Source of the DNA: Streptomyces griseoflavus
GTDB taxonomy: Bacteria > Actinomycetota > Actinomycetes > Streptomycetales > Streptomycetaceae
Assembly (NCBI RefSeq): GCF_014649995.1
Contig: NZ_BMUC01000003.1
Span: 124,001-188,000 of the forward strand
Direction: 5' to 3'
DNA length: 64,000 bases
The notes under the pieces were generated by a model, which was given only the letters and a program-made list of their open reading frames with translations, had not been told where the DNA came from and did not search any database. This document shows, piece by piece, positions 39,245 to 48,848 of this stretch (within the stretch, counting starts at the first letter, position 1; each line of letters starts with the position of its first letter). The position numbers and the translations under genes are program-made.

Positions 39245-41077
39245 TCAGCCGCGTGCCGTCCCGCGCGCCGCCGGCCGGGAGAGCGCCTCGTGGAGGGACT
39301 CCTCGCGCCAGCGGCGCAGGAGTTCGTGGAAGGCGACGGCGCCGTGCGGGTACGCGGTCGGGCCTCCCGGCCGTCCGGCCCCTTCGCGGTTGTAGTAGCC
39401 GGGGGTGCACTCGGCGTGGAACCACTCGTGGTCGGGGGCGCCTTCGGCGATGGCGGCGAGCCAGGCGTCCTCCGCCTCGCGGGAGGGTTCGACGAGGGCG
39501 CCCTCGGCCTCCGCGGCGGCGACGAGGGCGGCGGCGTGCACGGCCTGTTCGTCCAGGACGTGGGTGAAGTTGACGCTGCTGGCGTTCTGCAGGGATCCCA
39601 TGTGGATCAGGTTCGGGAAGCCGTTGCAGGTGAAGCCGTGCAGGGTGCGGACGCCGTGCCGCGCCCAGGCGTGGAGCAACGGGACGCCGTCCCGGCCGTG
39701 GACGGGGAGCCGGCCGGAGCTGACGCCGGAGATGCCGACGGAAAATCCGGTGGCGAGGATCAGACAGTCGAGTGCGTACTCGGTGCCGGCCACCACGACA
39801 CCTCTCCGGGTGACGCGTTCGATGCCGTGGGTGTCGGCGGTGTCGACCAGGGTGACGTCGGTCCGGTTGAAGGCCTGGTAGTAGGTGTCGGAGAAGGTGG
39901 GGCGCTTGCAGGCGTACCGGTACCAGGGGGTGAGCGTCTCGGCCGTCCGCGGGTCGGTGACCGTCCGCCCGACGCGGGCCCGCACCTCGTTCATCTTGGC
40001 GGCGTCGGCGGCCTCGTAGGCGGCTTCGAAGGCCTCCCGGTCGGCGGGGCGGCGGAAGCTCGGCAGCAGTTTCTCCAGCAGGCCCGCCGACGACGTCCAG
40101 CCGTCGGCCACCAGGTCCTCCTCGTACTCCTCTCCGGAGACGATGCGCAGGAAGTTGTCGCGGCGCGCGCGGGCCCAGCCCTCGCGGTCCGCGCCGACGT
40201 CCGCGGCCGTGGTGCGGCGGTTGGCGCGCACGTCCACCGTGGAGGGGGTGCGCTGGAAGACGTAGAGGTGTCCGGCGTCCTCGGCCAGCATCGGGATGAC
40301 CTGCACACCGGTGGCACCGGTGCCGACGACGCCGACGCGCTTGTCCGCGAGCCCGGTCAGGCCGCCCTGCGGGGTCCCTCCGGTGTAGGCGTAGTCCCAC
40401 CGGGAGGTGTGGAAGGTGTGCCCCTCGAAGTCTTCGATGCCGGGTATCGCGGGCAGTTTCGGCTCGGTCATGGTTCCGGTGGCGGTGATGACGTACCGCG
40501 CCAGGAAGCTGTCGCCGCGGTCGGTCTCCACACGCCAGCCGCGGGAACTCTCCTCCCAGGTCAGCTCGGTGACGGTGGTGGAGAACAGGGCGTCCGCGTA
40601 GAGGTCGTGCCGTCGCGCGATCCGCATCGCGTGCTGCCGGATCTCCTCGCCCGGGGCGTACTTCCACTCGGGTACGTAGCCGGTCTCGTCGAGCATCGGC
40701 AGGTACACGTGGGACTCGATGTCGCAGTGCACGCCCGGGTACCGGTTCCAGTACCAGGTGCCCCCGAAGTCGCCGCCCTTGTCGATGACGCGGATGCGTT
40801 CCACGCCCCGCGCGCGCAGCCGGGCCCCGGCGAGGACGCCGCCGAAGCCGCCGCCGACGACGGCGACGTCGACGCCGTCGCGCACCGGTTCACGGACGGC
40901 GGGTCCGCCGGCGTACGGGTCGGCGGCGTAGAAGCCGAAGTCGGCGTCGGCGCCGACGTACTGGCGCGGCCCGTCGGGCCGGACGCGCCGCTCGCGTTCC
41001 CGGGCGTAGCGCCGGCGCAGCGCGGCGAGTTCATCGGGGGACGGAGCCGGGGCGGGCACCTGGGGGGAGGGCGTCAT
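39245..41077 (-). CDS. Flavin-containing (Baeyer-Villiger type) monooxygenase
   Basis: A 610-residue FAD/NADPH enzyme of the cyclohexanone/phenylacetone monooxygenase family. FAD motif VAVVGGGFGGVLAGARL is at about 72, NADPH motif VGVVGTGATGVQVIPML at about 235, and the core WYWNRYPGVHCDIESHVY is well conserved. The fingerprint between the Rossmann folds reads FEGHTFHTSRWDY, that is FxGxxxHxxxW-D where classical BVMOs have W-P/D, so the WD form is acceptable. Such enzymes turn ketones into esters or oxidise sulfides; the substrate is unknown. There is an N-terminal extension of about 65 residues. It is divergent from an SMP-30-like lipoprotein gene, with a TetR-type inverted repeat between them. 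The ATG at 41077 was chosen. Confidence 0.9.
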   Translation of the reverse strand: MTPSPQVPAPAPSPDELAALRRRYARERERRVRPDGPRQYVGADADFGFYAADPYAGGPAVREPVRDGVDVAVVGGGFGGVLAGARLRARGVERIRVIDKGGDFGGTWYWNRYPGVHCDIESHVYLPMLDETGYVPEWKYAPGEEIRQHAMRIARRHDLYADALFSTTVTELTWEESSRGWRVETDRGDSFLARYVITATGTMTEPKLPAIPGIEDFEGHTFHTSRWDYAYTGGTPQGGLTGLADKRVGVVGTGATGVQVIPMLAEDAGHLYVFQRTPSTVDVRANRRTTAADVGADREGWARARRDNFLRIVSGEEYEEDLVADGWTSSAGLLEKLLPSFRRPADREAFEAAYEAADAAKMNEVRARVGRTVTDPRTAETLTPWYRYACKRPTFSDTYYQAFNRTDVTLVDTADTHGIERVTRRGVVVAGTEYALDCLILATGFSVGISGVSSGRLPVHGRDGVPLLHAWARHGVRTLHGFTCNGFPNLIHMGSLQNASSVNFTHVLDEQAVHAAALVAAAEAEGALVEPSREAEDAWLAAIAEGAPDHEWFHAECTPGYYNREGAGRPGGPTAYPHGAVAFHELLRRWREESLHEALSRPAARGTARG

Positions 41078-41180
41078 GTGGGGGGACCTCGCTTCTGTCC
41101 GTCTGCTCGTCCGGCTCCGGTTCGCCACCGGAGAGCATGAACTGCCGTGAAACCAAACCGTCTTGAGGAACCGTAGCAAC

Positions 41181-41202
41181 AACCGGACAGGGTTGTCCGG
41201 TT
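41181..41202. promoter_or_regulatory. TetR-type inverted repeat in divergent promoter
   Basis: AACCGGACA (41181-41189) and TGTCCGGTT (41194-41202) are perfect 9-bp inverted repeats with a 4-bp spacer. The site is midway between the divergent starts of the monooxygenase (41077) and the lipoprotein (41248), so a single dimer could silence both. The TetR gene at 42280-42879, next after the lipoprotein, is the likely binder. Confidence 0.7.
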
Positions 41203-41247
41203 AGAGTGCGGGACGACGACGATCTCCGGACAGGAAGAGTGACCCCC

Positions 41248-42267
41248 ATGCGACGATTCCGGAACCGGTCCCTGGCCGCGCTCACCGCCCTCGGCGCGCT
41301 GGCCCTGAGCGGCTGCGGCGCCGAGGCGCACACTCCCGGCGACCGGGCCGCTCCCGGCCCCTCGGGCAGGACCGTCACCGCGCACCAGCTGATGCGGCTG
41401 ACCACGGTGCACGAGGAGACCGGCATGACCCTGCTGGAGGGGCCGGTCTTCGGCGCGGACGGCCGGCTGATCGTGGTGGACGTCACCGCTCCGCCCGGGA
41501 AGCCGAAGGTGATGAGCGTCGACGTCCGCGGGAAGAAGGCCCGGACACTGTTCACCGACGACCGGGGCGCCTACACGTCGGCCCAGTTCAGCCCGTACGA
41601 CGGACGGCTCTACCTGTCCGACTTCGCGAACGGCGAGATCGTCTCCCTCGCTCCCGGCGGCGGCGACCGGCGCACCTTCTTCACCGGCGAGGTCGGCGGC
41701 GCGCGGATGCAGCCGGACGACATCGCCTTCGACCGGGACGGCAACCTGTACGTCAGCGACTCCCTCGGCCTGACCACGGGCGAGGCGCGCGGCCGCGTGG
41801 TGCGCGTCGACCGCGACGGCGGGGCAGCCACCGTGCTCGCCGACGGACTCGCCGCGACGAACGGCATCTCCTTCGACGTCGGCTACCGCGGCCTGTGGAT
41901 CAGCGAGCTGACGGAGAACCGGATCTCCTACCTCCCCGTCGACGGGCGTCCCGGGGCCGCCGGCCGGCACACCGCCGTCCGTGTCGACGGGGGCGTCGCC
42001 CAGACCGACTCGATCGCCGTGGACGCGGACGGCAACCTGTACCAGGGTCTGCACGGACGGCCCGCGATGGCCGTGTACGACCGGTACGGCGAACGCCTCG
42101 CGACGGTGGAGGTGCCCGCCCGCGCCGGAGGGCTGGAGTCGGCGACCAACGTGGCGATCACGCCCGGCGGGACCAAGGCGTACATGACCGTCAGCGGACC
42201 GGCGGGCGGGTACCTGTACGCGTTCGAGGCGTTCGCGGAGGGCATCCGGCAGTCCAACGGCGGCTGA
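41248..42267 (+). CDS. SMP-30/gluconolactonase-like lipoprotein
   Basis: A 339-residue lipoprotein. The signal ends in the lipobox ALSGC (C at about residue 22). The mature part is a six-bladed beta-propeller of the SMP-30/gluconolaconase-LRE type with repeated blade motifs: LLEGPVFGADGRLIVVDV, SAQFSPYDGRLYLSDFANGEIV, DDIAFDRDGNLYVSDSLG, SIAVDADGNLYQGLHG. Conserved acidic residues would bind calcium or zinc. Lactonases of this family open lactones; next to a Baeyer-Villiger monooxygenase, which makes esters and lactones from ketones, an extracellular lactone hydrolase is a plausible partner (inference). RBS CAGGAAGAG. Confidence 0.88.
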   Translation: MRRFRNRSLAALTALGALALSGCGAEAHTPGDRAAPGPSGRTVTAHQLMRLTTVHEETGMTLLEGPVFGADGRLIVVDVTAPPGKPKVMSVDVRGKKARTLFTDDRGAYTSAQFSPYDGRLYLSDFANGEIVSLAPGGGDRRTFFTGEVGGARMQPDDIAFDRDGNLYVSDSLGLTTGEARGRVVRVDRDGGAATVLADGLAATNGISFDVGYRGLWISELTENRISYLPVDGRPGAAGRHTAVRVDGGVAQTDSIAVDADGNLYQGLHGRPAMAVYDRYGERLATVEVPARAGGLESATNVAITPGGTKAYMTVSGPAGGYLYAFEAFAEGIRQSNGG

Positions 42268-42279
42268 CGCCGCGGGCCC

Positions 42280-42879
42280 TCAGCCTTCGAAGGGCCGCAC
42301 CGGTCCGACCGTGACGCCGAGGAGCCGCCAGGCCGCCAGGGCCCGCCGGGCGCGCTCCTCGCGGGTCGGGCCGGTGACGGCCCCGGAGACCATCGCGACG
42401 GCGAGCATGAGGTCGTCGGGCCGTTCGGGCGCGCCCAGGCGGTGGCCGTCGCGCAGGCACCCGCGCAGGGCGCGCTCCACCCGCTCGGACAGGTCCCGGG
42501 CGAAGGCCGCGACGGACGGCCCGCCGTTCGCCCCGTCGGCGTGCAGCAGGCCGATGAACGCGGCCGACTGCGTCAGGTGCCAGGTCAGCACCCCCAGCAC
42601 GGTGTCGAGTCGGGCTCCCCGCGCGGCGGCCGCCTGCTCGATCTGGCGCACGTTCTCCTCCAGGACGGCGGCGGCGATGGCGTGCCGGTCGGGGAAGTGA
42701 CGGTAGAGCACGCCCTGGCCGACCCCGGCCCGGCGGGCTATCCGGGACAGCGGAGCGTCCAGTCCGTCCGCCGTGAAGATCTCGCGGGCGGCGTCGACCA
42801 GGGCCGCCCGGTTGCCGGCCGCGGCCTTCGGCCCCCGGTTGGCGGGCCTCCGCCCGACCGGCGTGAGGTGCTGGGTCAT
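42280..42879 (-). CDS. TetR family regulator, probable repressor of the monooxygenase pair
   Basis: A 199-residue TetR protein. The N-terminal helix-turn-helix is GNRAALVDAAREIFTADGLDAPLSRIARRAGVGQGVLYRHFPDRHAIAAAV (residues about 20-70, in parts), followed by a helical ligand-binding domain. It is convergent with the lipoprotein gene (12-bp gap) and 39 bp from the stop of the next TetR gene. The TetR-type inverted repeat at 41181-41202 is the probable operator. The ligand is unknown. Confidence 0.9.
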   Translation of the reverse strand: MTQHLTPVGRRPANRGPKAAAGNRAALVDAAREIFTADGLDAPLSRIARRAGVGQGVLYRHFPDRHAIAAAVLEENVRQIEQAAAARGARLDTVLGVLTWHLTQSAAFIGLLHADGANGGPSVAAFARDLSERVERALRGCLRDGHRLGAPERPDDLMLAVAMVSGAVTGPTREERARRALAAWRLLGVTVGPVRPFEG

Positions 42880-42918
42880 CCGGCCAGGGTATCGGGGGCG
42901 GCCCAGCGGACCGCGGCC

Positions 42919-43542
42919 CTATCCCAGCCCTTCCGCGGCGACGGCGAGGGCCCGGCTCAGGGTCGCCTCCAGCCCGGCCCCGGCGGCGGAGGGTTCGTCG
43001 TGCCAGGCGTGGTGTTCCACGGCGGCGCGCAGGGCCGCGTTGAACATCGCCGCACGGATCGTCACGCGCAGGTCGTCGGGCGGCAGTCCGGCGCGCTCGG
43101 CCAGGGCGCGGGCGAACGCCGGCTCGGCCTCGTCGTAGGTCTGCAACCACACGGCGCGCAGCGCGGGTTCGGTGCGGGTGAGCCGCACCAGGGCGCCGAC
43201 GGTGGCCCGGTCGGGTCCCCCGGCGACGGCCGGGGCCGCCGCCAGCCAGCGGGCCGCGGCCCGCTCCAGGGGCTCCCCTGACGGCCATTCCCGCAGGAAG
43301 GCGGTGACCGTGTCGATGCCCTCCGAGAACAGCGGCGTCACGCAGCTCTCCTTGCTCGGGAAGTAGCGCCACACCGTGCGCGCCGAGAGGCCGACGGCCT
43401 CCCCGATCTGCTCGCCGGTCGTCCGCGCGACGCCCCGGGTGACGAAGAGGTCCACCGCGGCCCGGGCGATCTCCCGCCGGATCTCGGTCCGGCGCGCCTC
43501 GGTCTGGGGCGGCCGCCCCGTCCGGCCACGGCGTGCGCTCAT
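42919..43542 (-). CDS. TetR family regulator divergent from an SDR gene
   Basis: A 207-residue TetR protein with a basic N-terminus (MSARRGRTGRPPQTEARRTEI), the helix-turn-helix AAVDLFVTRGVARTTGEQIGEAVGLSARTVWRYFPSKESCVTPLF (in parts) and a C-terminal domain like that of MftR/actinobacterial TetR_C regulators. It is divergent from the SDR gene at 43684, with an inverted repeat at 43605-43619 in the 141-bp gap, so it probably represses that gene and itself. Confidence 0.9.
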   Translation of the reverse strand: MSARRGRTGRPPQTEARRTEIRREIARAAVDLFVTRGVARTTGEQIGEAVGLSARTVWRYFPSKESCVTPLFSEGIDTVTAFLREWPSGEPLERAAARWLAAAPAVAGGPDRATVGALVRLTRTEPALRAVWLQTYDEAEPAFARALAERAGLPPDDLRVTIRAAMFNAALRAAVEHHAWHDEPSAAGAGLEATLSRALAVAAEGLG

Positions 43543-43604
43543 CGGTCCCTCCGGTCCGTCGGTTCGTGTGATGGAGCTCTCCGGAATCTTCCACGACGAC
43601 TTTG

Positions 43605-43619
43605 TGTCACTCAGCGACA
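43605..43619. promoter_or_regulatory. Inverted repeat between TetR and SDR genes
   Basis: TGTCACTCAGCGACA is an imperfect inverted repeat (TGTC.CT.AG.GACA) 65 bp upstream of the SDR start and 63 bp upstream of the TetR start. Its central position fits control of both divergent promoters by the TetR protein. Confidence 0.5.
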
Positions 43620-43683
43620 GTAAGTCGTACGGTGGGGGCGACGCCCGGAACGGCCGGGCCTGTCCGATGAACAGGAGACCGTC

Positions 43684-44445
43684 ATGGCCGACGCATTCGA
43701 GGGACGCGCCGTCGTCGTCACGGGGGCGGGCTCGGGGATAGGCCGCGCCGCCGCGCTGGCCTTCGCCGCCGAGGGCGCCCGGGTCCTGGTCGCGGACCTG
43801 AACGCGCAGGGCGCCGCGGCGGCGGTCGAGGAGATCGAGAAGGCCGGCGGCACCGCGGTCGCGGTCACCGGCGATCTCGGCGAGCAGCCGGTGGTGGACG
43901 AGGTGACACGGACCGCCGTCGAGCGCTTCGGCGGTGTGGACGTCCTGGTGAACAACGCCGGGATCATGGACGCGATGACGGCGGCGGCCGACGTGACCGA
44001 CGCCGAGTGGGACCGTGTCCTGCGCGTCAATCTGACCGCGCCGTTCCTGCTCACCCGCGCCGTGCTGCCGCACATGCTGGCGGCCGGCCGGGGCGTCATC
44101 GTCAACACCGCCTCCGAGGCGGGTCTGCGGGGCAGCGCGGCGGGCGCCGCCTACACCGCCTCCAAGCACGGCGTGGTGGGACTGACCAGGAACCTCGCGG
44201 TGATGTACCGGGGGCGGGGCATCCGGGCCAACGCCATCGCCCCGGGCGGCACCGCCACCGGCATCGGTGTCGCCGCCGACCCGGCGGGGCACGGCCCGGC
44301 GGCGCTCGGCCCCCACTTCGTCAACATGGGCCGGCTGGCCCGGCCCGAGGAACAGGCCGCGGCCATCCTGTTCCTCGCGTCCGACGCCGCGAGCGGCATC
44401 AACGGTGTGGTGCTGCCGGTGGACGACGGCTGGGCGGCGGTCTGA
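43684..44445 (+). CDS. Short-chain dehydrogenase/reductase (SDR)
   Basis: A 253-residue classical SDR. The cofactor motif TGAGSGIG is at 14-21, NNAG in LVNNAGIM near 90, the catalytic Ser in NTASEAGLRG, and Tyr/Lys in AAYTASKHG (YxxxK). The end LFLASDAASGINGVVLPVDDGW is typical. Aspartate in VADLN after the second strand favours NAD(H). The substrate is not evident. It is divergent from, and presumably repressed by, the TetR regulator. The ATG follows ACAGGAGACCGTC. Confidence 0.92.
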   Translation: MADAFEGRAVVVTGAGSGIGRAAALAFAAEGARVLVADLNAQGAAAAVEEIEKAGGTAVAVTGDLGEQPVVDEVTRTAVERFGGVDVLVNNAGIMDAMTAAADVTDAEWDRVLRVNLTAPFLLTRAVLPHMLAAGRGVIVNTASEAGLRGSAAGAAYTASKHGVVGLTRNLAVMYRGRGIRANAIAPGGTATGIGVAADPAGHGPAALGPHFVNMGRLARPEEQAAAILFLASDAASGINGVVLPVDDGWAAV

Positions 44446-44725
44446 CGCCGCGCCGGTCCACCCGGCCGGCGCCCCCTCCCCGGTTCCCCGACCGCACGGC
44501 GGCCGTCGCCTACGCGCGCCACTCCCCGCCGGGTGACGCGCGGTCACCGGGCGCCCGCGGCCGCGGGCCGCCCCGACCCGATGGGAGGGCACTCGGGCCG
44601 GCGTCGCCGCCACAGCTCCGCCGGAGCCGCCTGTCCCCCTTCGGACACCCGTCGCCCGCCCTGCCGCGCGTGGACCCACCGACGGTCATGGTGCCGAGGT
44701 CCACCCTCCAGAGGCAGCGACGTGC

Positions 44726-46240
44726 CTAGAAGAAGCCCAGCTTCCTCGGCGCGTACGACACCAGGAGGTTCTTCGTCTGCTGGTAGTGGTCGAGCATCAT
44801 CCTGTGGTTCTCGCGGCCGATACCGGACTGCTTGTAGCCGCCGAACGCGGCGTGCGCCGGGTACGCGTGGTAGCAGTTGGTCCACACCCGGCCGGCCTTG
44901 ATCCCGCGGCCCAGGCGGTAGGCGGTGTTGCCGTCCCGGGTCCACACGCCGGCTCCCAGGCCGTACGGGGTGTCGTTGGCGATGCTCAGGGCCTCGTCGA
45001 CCGAGTCGAAGGTGGTGACCGAGACGACCGGGCCGAAGATCTCCTCCTGGAAGATCCGCATGTCGTTGGTGCCGCGGAAGATCGTCGGCTCGACGTAGTA
45101 GCCGCCCTCCAGACCGGGCACGGCCCGCGGGGTGCCGCCGGTGAGGACCTCGGCGCCCTCCTGCCGGCCGATGTCGATGTAGGAGAGGACCTTCTCGTAC
45201 TGGTCGTTGCTCGCCTGGGCGCCGATCATCGTCTCCGGGTCGAGGGGATCACCGCTGACGACGGCCTTGGTGCGCTCGACGCAGCGTGCCATGAACTCGT
45301 CGTAGACGGCGGCGTGGATGAGCGCCCGGGACGGGCAGGTGCACACCTCGCCCTGGTTCAGCGCGAACATCACGAAGCCCTCGACGGCCTTGTCCAGGAA
45401 GTCGTCGTCGGCGGCCGTGACGTCGGGCAGGAAGATGTTCGGGCTCTTGCCGCCCAGTTCCAGCGTGACCGGGACGATGTTCTCGCCGGCGTACCGCATG
45501 ATCAGGCGTCCGGTGGCGGTCTCGCCGGTGAAGGCGACCTTGGCGACGCGAGGGCTGGACGCGAGCGGCTTGCCCGCCTCCACGCCGAAGCCGTTGACGA
45601 CGTTGAGGACGCCCGGCGGGAGCAGGTCGGCGATCGGCTCGATCACGTACAGGATGCTGACCGGGGTCTGTTCGGCCGGTTTGAGGACCACGCAGTTGCC
45701 GGCGGCCAGCGCGGGTGCCAGCTTCCAGGCGGCCATCAGGACGGGGAAGTTCCACGGGATGATCTGGCCGACCACGCCCAGTGGTTCGTGGAAGTGGTAG
45801 GCGACGGTGTCGGCGTCGATCTCGGCGATACCGCCCTCCTGGGCGCGGACCACTCCGGCGAAGTAGCGGAAGTGGTCGATCGCCAGCGGGATGTCGGCGG
45901 CGAGTGTCTCGCGTACGGGTTTGCCGTTCTCCCAGGTCTCCGCGACGGCGATCTTCTCGAGGTTCTCCTCCAGCCGGTCGGCGATCCGGTTGAGGAGGCA
46001 CGACCGCTCGGCGACGGAGGTGGCGCCCCACCGGGGCGCCGCGGCGTGGGCGGCGTCCAGGGCGAGTTCCACGTCGGCGGCGGAGGAGCGGGCGACCTCG
46101 CAGAACGTCCTGCCGGTCACCGGTGTCGGGTTGTCGAAGTACCGGCCCTCCACGGGGGCGGCCCAGTCACCTCCGATGAAGTTGTCGTACCTGGGGGCGA
46201 AGTCGACGATGCTGCCGTCCGTTCCCGGTTGCGCGTACAC
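44726..46240 (-). CDS. Aldehyde dehydrogenase (acetaldehyde dehydrogenase/ExaC type)
   Basis: A 504-residue NAD-dependent aldehyde dehydrogenase. Key blocks are [21 protein letters not shown], the cofactor-binding [10 protein letters not shown], the catalytic Glu in [13 protein letters not shown] and Cys in [15 protein letters not shown]. The CTCPSR active-site loop and the [14 protein letters not shown] end are typical of the acetaldehyde/chloroacetaldehyde (ExaC, AldA) group. The start is the GTG at 46240, placed after GAGGAG. The gene upstream on the same strand encodes a GAF regulator of the sort often found with ExaC-type enzymes, so control by that protein is likely. It would oxidise ethanol-derived acetaldehyde to acetate. 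Confidence 0.93.
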   Translation of the reverse strand: MYAQPGTDGSIVDFAPRYDNFIGGDWAAPVEGRYFDNPTPVTGRTFCEVARSSAADVELALDAAHAAAPRWGATSVAERSCLLNRIADRLEENLEKIAVAETWENGKPVRETLAADIPLAIDHFRYFAGVVRAQEGGIAEIDADTVAYHFHEPLGVVGQIIPWNFPVLMAAWKLAPALAAGNCVVLKPAEQTPVSILYVIEPIADLLPPGVLNVVNGFGVEAGKPLASSPRVAKVAFTGETATGRLIMRYAGENIVPVTLELGGKSPNIFLPDVTAADDDFLDKAVEGFVMFALNQGEVCTCPSRALIHAAVYDEFMARCVERTKAVVSGDPLDPETMIGAQASNDQYEKVLSYIDIGRQEGAEVLTGGTPRAVPGLEGGYYVEPTIFRGTNDMRIFQEEIFGPVVSVTTFDSVDEALSIANDTPYGLGAGVWTRDGNTAYRLGRGIKAGRVWTNCYHAYPAHAAFGGYKQSGIGRENHRMMLDHYQQTKNLLVSYAPRKLGFF

Positions 46241-46347
46241 TATGGCGGCTCTCCTCGGTCGATGGCGGTGCGGTGGCCCGACGGCCCGCCGTCCGCTCGT
46301 TCGGCGGTCCGGCCGCTGCGTCGTGACGAACCGCACTGTGCGGCCCG

Positions 46348-46369
46348 GAGGTTGGCGCGAGGTTGGCGC
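46348..46369. repeat. Tandem 11-bp repeat in front of the aldehyde dehydrogenase
   Basis: GAGGTTGGCGC occurs twice head to tail (46348-46358, 46359-46369) in the 131-bp gap between the GAF regulator and aldehyde dehydrogenase genes. A one-turn spaced direct repeat in a leader is a possible regulator binding site. Confidence 0.55.
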
Positions 46370-46371
46370 GG

Positions 46372-47604
46372 TCAGTACCGCAGGGCCGTGGTGAGACGGC
46401 CCGCCGCCAGGGCGCGGCGCGTGTCGCCCGGGTCGAGCAGCCGCAGCGCGTGCTCGTGCACCTCCGCGTCGTACGGGGCCCGTTCGCCGTAGCGCAGCGC
46501 GTGTTCCGGGCGGCGACTCGCCAACACGGCCTCGCGCACCGCCACTTCCAGGTGGGTGCGCCATTCCTCGATGCCGGGGGCCTGCGACCCGGGCAGCAGC
46601 GGACCGCCGTAGAGGCCGAGAGCGGTCTCCGCGTCCCCCCGCTCCAGCGCGCGCAGCACCTCGCGCGCGTCGCAGGACACGGGTGCGGTCAGCGCGTAGC
46701 GGCGGGTGGCGACACCGCCGTCGAGGGCGCGGCGGAGATGGGAGATCTCCGCCTTGAACGTCGAGGCGGTGACGGTCCGTTCGCCGTACAGGGCTTCGCG
46801 CAGCCGGCCGGGCGTGAAGCCCTCCCGTTCCAGCGCGAGCAGGGTGAGGATCTCCAGTTGCCGGGGCCGCAGCGGCAGGGGGGCGCCGCCGCGGGAGGCC
46901 CGCCCGGTGCCGAGGCAGGTGAGCCGTACCGGGGTCGTGTCCTCCCGGCGGGGCGGCTCGGCACGGAGCCGGGACTCGATGGCTGCCGCCAGGGAACGCA
47001 CGGTGGACATGGCCAGGGGGTTCGCGCGGTCCCAGGTGGTGGACATGTCCAGCACGCCGAGGACGCGTCCGTCCGGGCCGTGCACGGGAGCGCAGTAACA
47101 CACCCAGCCGTGCAGGGCGGTGACCAGGTGCTCGGCCGAGAAGACGGAGCTGGGACGGCCGGTGCGCAGGGCGAGGGACAGGGCGTTGGTCCCCATGGCG
47201 CCCTCGTCCCAGCGGCCGCCGGGCGCGAAGTTGACCCGTTCGGCCCGCCGGCGCATGGTGGGCCCGCCGCAGGTCCACAGGATGGTGCCGGTCCGGTCGG
47301 TGACCGCGGTGACGAACCCCGCGTCCTCGGCGATGGCACGGAGCTCTTCGGCGAGGCCGTCGACCGGCCGGCGCAACGGCGAGCCGAGCCAGCGGCGGTG
47401 CGCCGCTCCCCCGTCGGTGACGGGGGCGCTGTCCAGCGCCGGGTCGACGCTGCCGAGCGAGCGCAGCCAGGACTCCGTCACGTCCGGCCGGGGTGCCCCG
47501 GCGCCGGACGGCCTGGCTCCGGCGTCCCTCATCTGCGGCACCCAGCGCGACCACGCGCTCTCCAGCCTGGCCTTCCGCTGCCGCAGCTCGCTCCGCTGTG
47601 CCAT
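46372..47604 (-). CDS. GAF-domain transcriptional regulator with C-terminal winged helix
   Basis: A 410-residue regulator. The N-terminal helical region ([28 protein letters not shown]) precedes a GAF domain at about 85-215 with [15 protein letters not shown]-like strands and [34 protein letters not shown] (in parts), the AcoR-type signature. A winged helix follows ([47 protein letters not shown]). Unlike AcoR it has no AAA+ sigma-54 domain, as expected in Streptomyces. It lies directly upstream of the aldehyde dehydrogenase on the same strand and probably activates it in response to acetaldehyde or ethanol (inference). Confidence 0.87.
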   Translation of the reverse strand: MAQRSELRQRKARLESAWSRWVPQMRDAGARPSGAGAPRPDVTESWLRSLGSVDPALDSAPVTDGGAAHRRWLGSPLRRPVDGLAEELRAIAEDAGFVTAVTDRTGTILWTCGGPTMRRRAERVNFAPGGRWDEGAMGTNALSLALRTGRPSSVFSAEHLVTALHGWVCYCAPVHGPDGRVLGVLDMSTTWDRANPLAMSTVRSLAAAIESRLRAEPPRREDTTPVRLTCLGTGRASRGGAPLPLRPRQLEILTLLALEREGFTPGRLREALYGERTVTASTFKAEISHLRRALDGGVATRRYALTAPVSCDAREVLRALERGDAETALGLYGGPLLPGSQAPGIEEWRTHLEVAVREAVLASRRPEHALRYGERAPYDAEVHEHALRLLDPGDTRRALAAGRLTTALRY

Positions 47605-47865
47605 GTGCCCTTCCTGCCGCCGAAGGGGAACAACCGGACACCGCCCGCGAGAGACGCACCGGCGCGCCCGGCGCGCCCCTCGGGCCGATGTCTGTGTTAT
47701 CCGCCTCCCCGGCGGCAAAAGCAAGGGCGCGACGGGCCCGCCGGCACCCGGACGCACGGGCGTGAGGCGGCGGGCGGGCCGGGTACCCGTGCCGGCCCGG
47801 GAGGGCGCACGAGGGTACGGGGGGAAAGCCGTCAGCCGTACGGCCCGCGACGGAGGGAGCCGGCC

Positions 47866-48741
47866 ATGCACGCACCGCCCGAGGGGAGCGCCGAGATCCT
47901 CTTCATCGGCAACGCCACCCTGCTGATCCGTTATGGGGACCTGACGCTCCTGACGGACCCGAACTTCCTGCACCGGGGGCAGCTCGCCCACCTCGGCTAC
48001 GGGCTGGTCTCGCGCCGGCTGTCCGAGCCGGCCCTCGACGTCGCCGGCCTCCCCCACGAGGACCTGGACGCGGTGGTGCTGTCGCATCTGCACGGCGACC
48101 ACTTCGACCGGGTGGCCCGGCGCGGACTGGACCGGGGCCTGCCCTTCGTCACGACCCCGCACGCCTCCCGCGTGCTGCAGGGACTGCACGGCTTCCACCG
48201 TGCGGTGGGTCTGCGCACGTGGCAGAGCCACACCCTGGTGCGCGGCGATTCCCTGCTCCGGGTCACGTCGCTGCCCGGACGGCACGCCCCCGGCCCCGCC
48301 CGCCTCCTGCTGCCTCCGGTGATGGGGAGCCTGCTGGAGTTCGGTGACCGATCCGGCACGGTCCGCCTGGTCCTCTACCTCACCGGTGACACCCTGATGT
48401 ACGACGGTCTGCGGGAGATCGCCCGCCGCTTCCCGGACATCCACCTGGCGGTCCTGCACCTGGGCGGGACCACACTGCCCGGCGGCATGGTGGTCACCAT
48501 GGACGCCGGGCAGGGCGCCGCGCTGCTGGATGTGATCCGTCCGCGCCACGTGCTGCCCGTCCACTACGACGACTACACGGTGTTCCGCTCCCCGCTCACG
48601 GACTTCCTGACCGAGGCGGGCCGCCGCGGGCACGGCGCGCGGATCCTGCGGTGCGGCCGGGGTGAGCGGGTGACGGTGGGCGCCGACACCGCCGAGACCT
48701 CCGGAACCTCCGGCAGCACGGTCTCCGGGCCGCCCCGGTAA
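47866..48741 (+). CDS. MBL-fold metal-dependent hydrolase
   Basis: A 291-residue metallo-beta-lactamase-fold protein. It begins [26 protein letters not shown] and has the metal-binding [10 protein letters not shown] motif, a further His in [10 protein letters not shown], Asp in [11 protein letters not shown] and His in [12 protein letters not shown]. This layout matches the UlaG/N-acyl-phosphatidylethanolamine phospholipase-D-like branch. No signal peptide, so it is cytosolic; substrate unknown. The ATG has GGAGGGAG upstream. It is divergent from the GAF regulator and ends in a 12-bp hairpin. Confidence 0.9.
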   Translation: MHAPPEGSAEILFIGNATLLIRYGDLTLLTDPNFLHRGQLAHLGYGLVSRRLSEPALDVAGLPHEDLDAVVLSHLHGDHFDRVARRGLDRGLPFVTTPHASRVLQGLHGFHRAVGLRTWQSHTLVRGDSLLRVTSLPGRHAPGPARLLLPPVMGSLLEFGDRSGTVRLVLYLTGDTLMYDGLREIARRFPDIHLAVLHLGGTTLPGGMVVTMDAGQGAALLDVIRPRHVLPVHYDDYTVFRSPLTDFLTEAGRRGHGARILRCGRGERVTVGADTAETSGTSGSTVSGPPR

Positions 48742-48744
48742 CGG

Positions 48745-48783
48745 GGCGGCGGGGCGCCGCCTCGGGGCCGCCGCCCCGCCGCC
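48745..48783 (+). terminator. Terminator hairpin after the MBL-fold gene
   Basis: The arms 48745-48756 and 48772-48783 (GGCGGCGGGGCG and CGCCCCGCCGCC) are perfect 12-bp complements with a 15-nt loop, 3 bp after the stop codon. Confidence 0.7.
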
Positions 48784-48848
48784 GTCTGGATGCCAGGGCG
48801 GCACCTTGGGCGTAGTGTCCGCATTATGCGTGGTGTCCGGTGTGATGG

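Noticed and set aside
44446-44725. A gene in the 280-bp gap between the SDR and the aldehyde dehydrogenase
   Set aside because: No frame shows a domain or a start with a ribosome binding site. It holds only a weak GGTGAC/GTCACC hairpin (44532-44548).
47781-47786. GGGTAC as a SigB/SigF -10 box upstream of the MBL-fold gene
   Set aside because: No GTTT-like -35 is present at the right distance, and GGGTACCC is a palindrome that occurs easily in GC-rich DNA.
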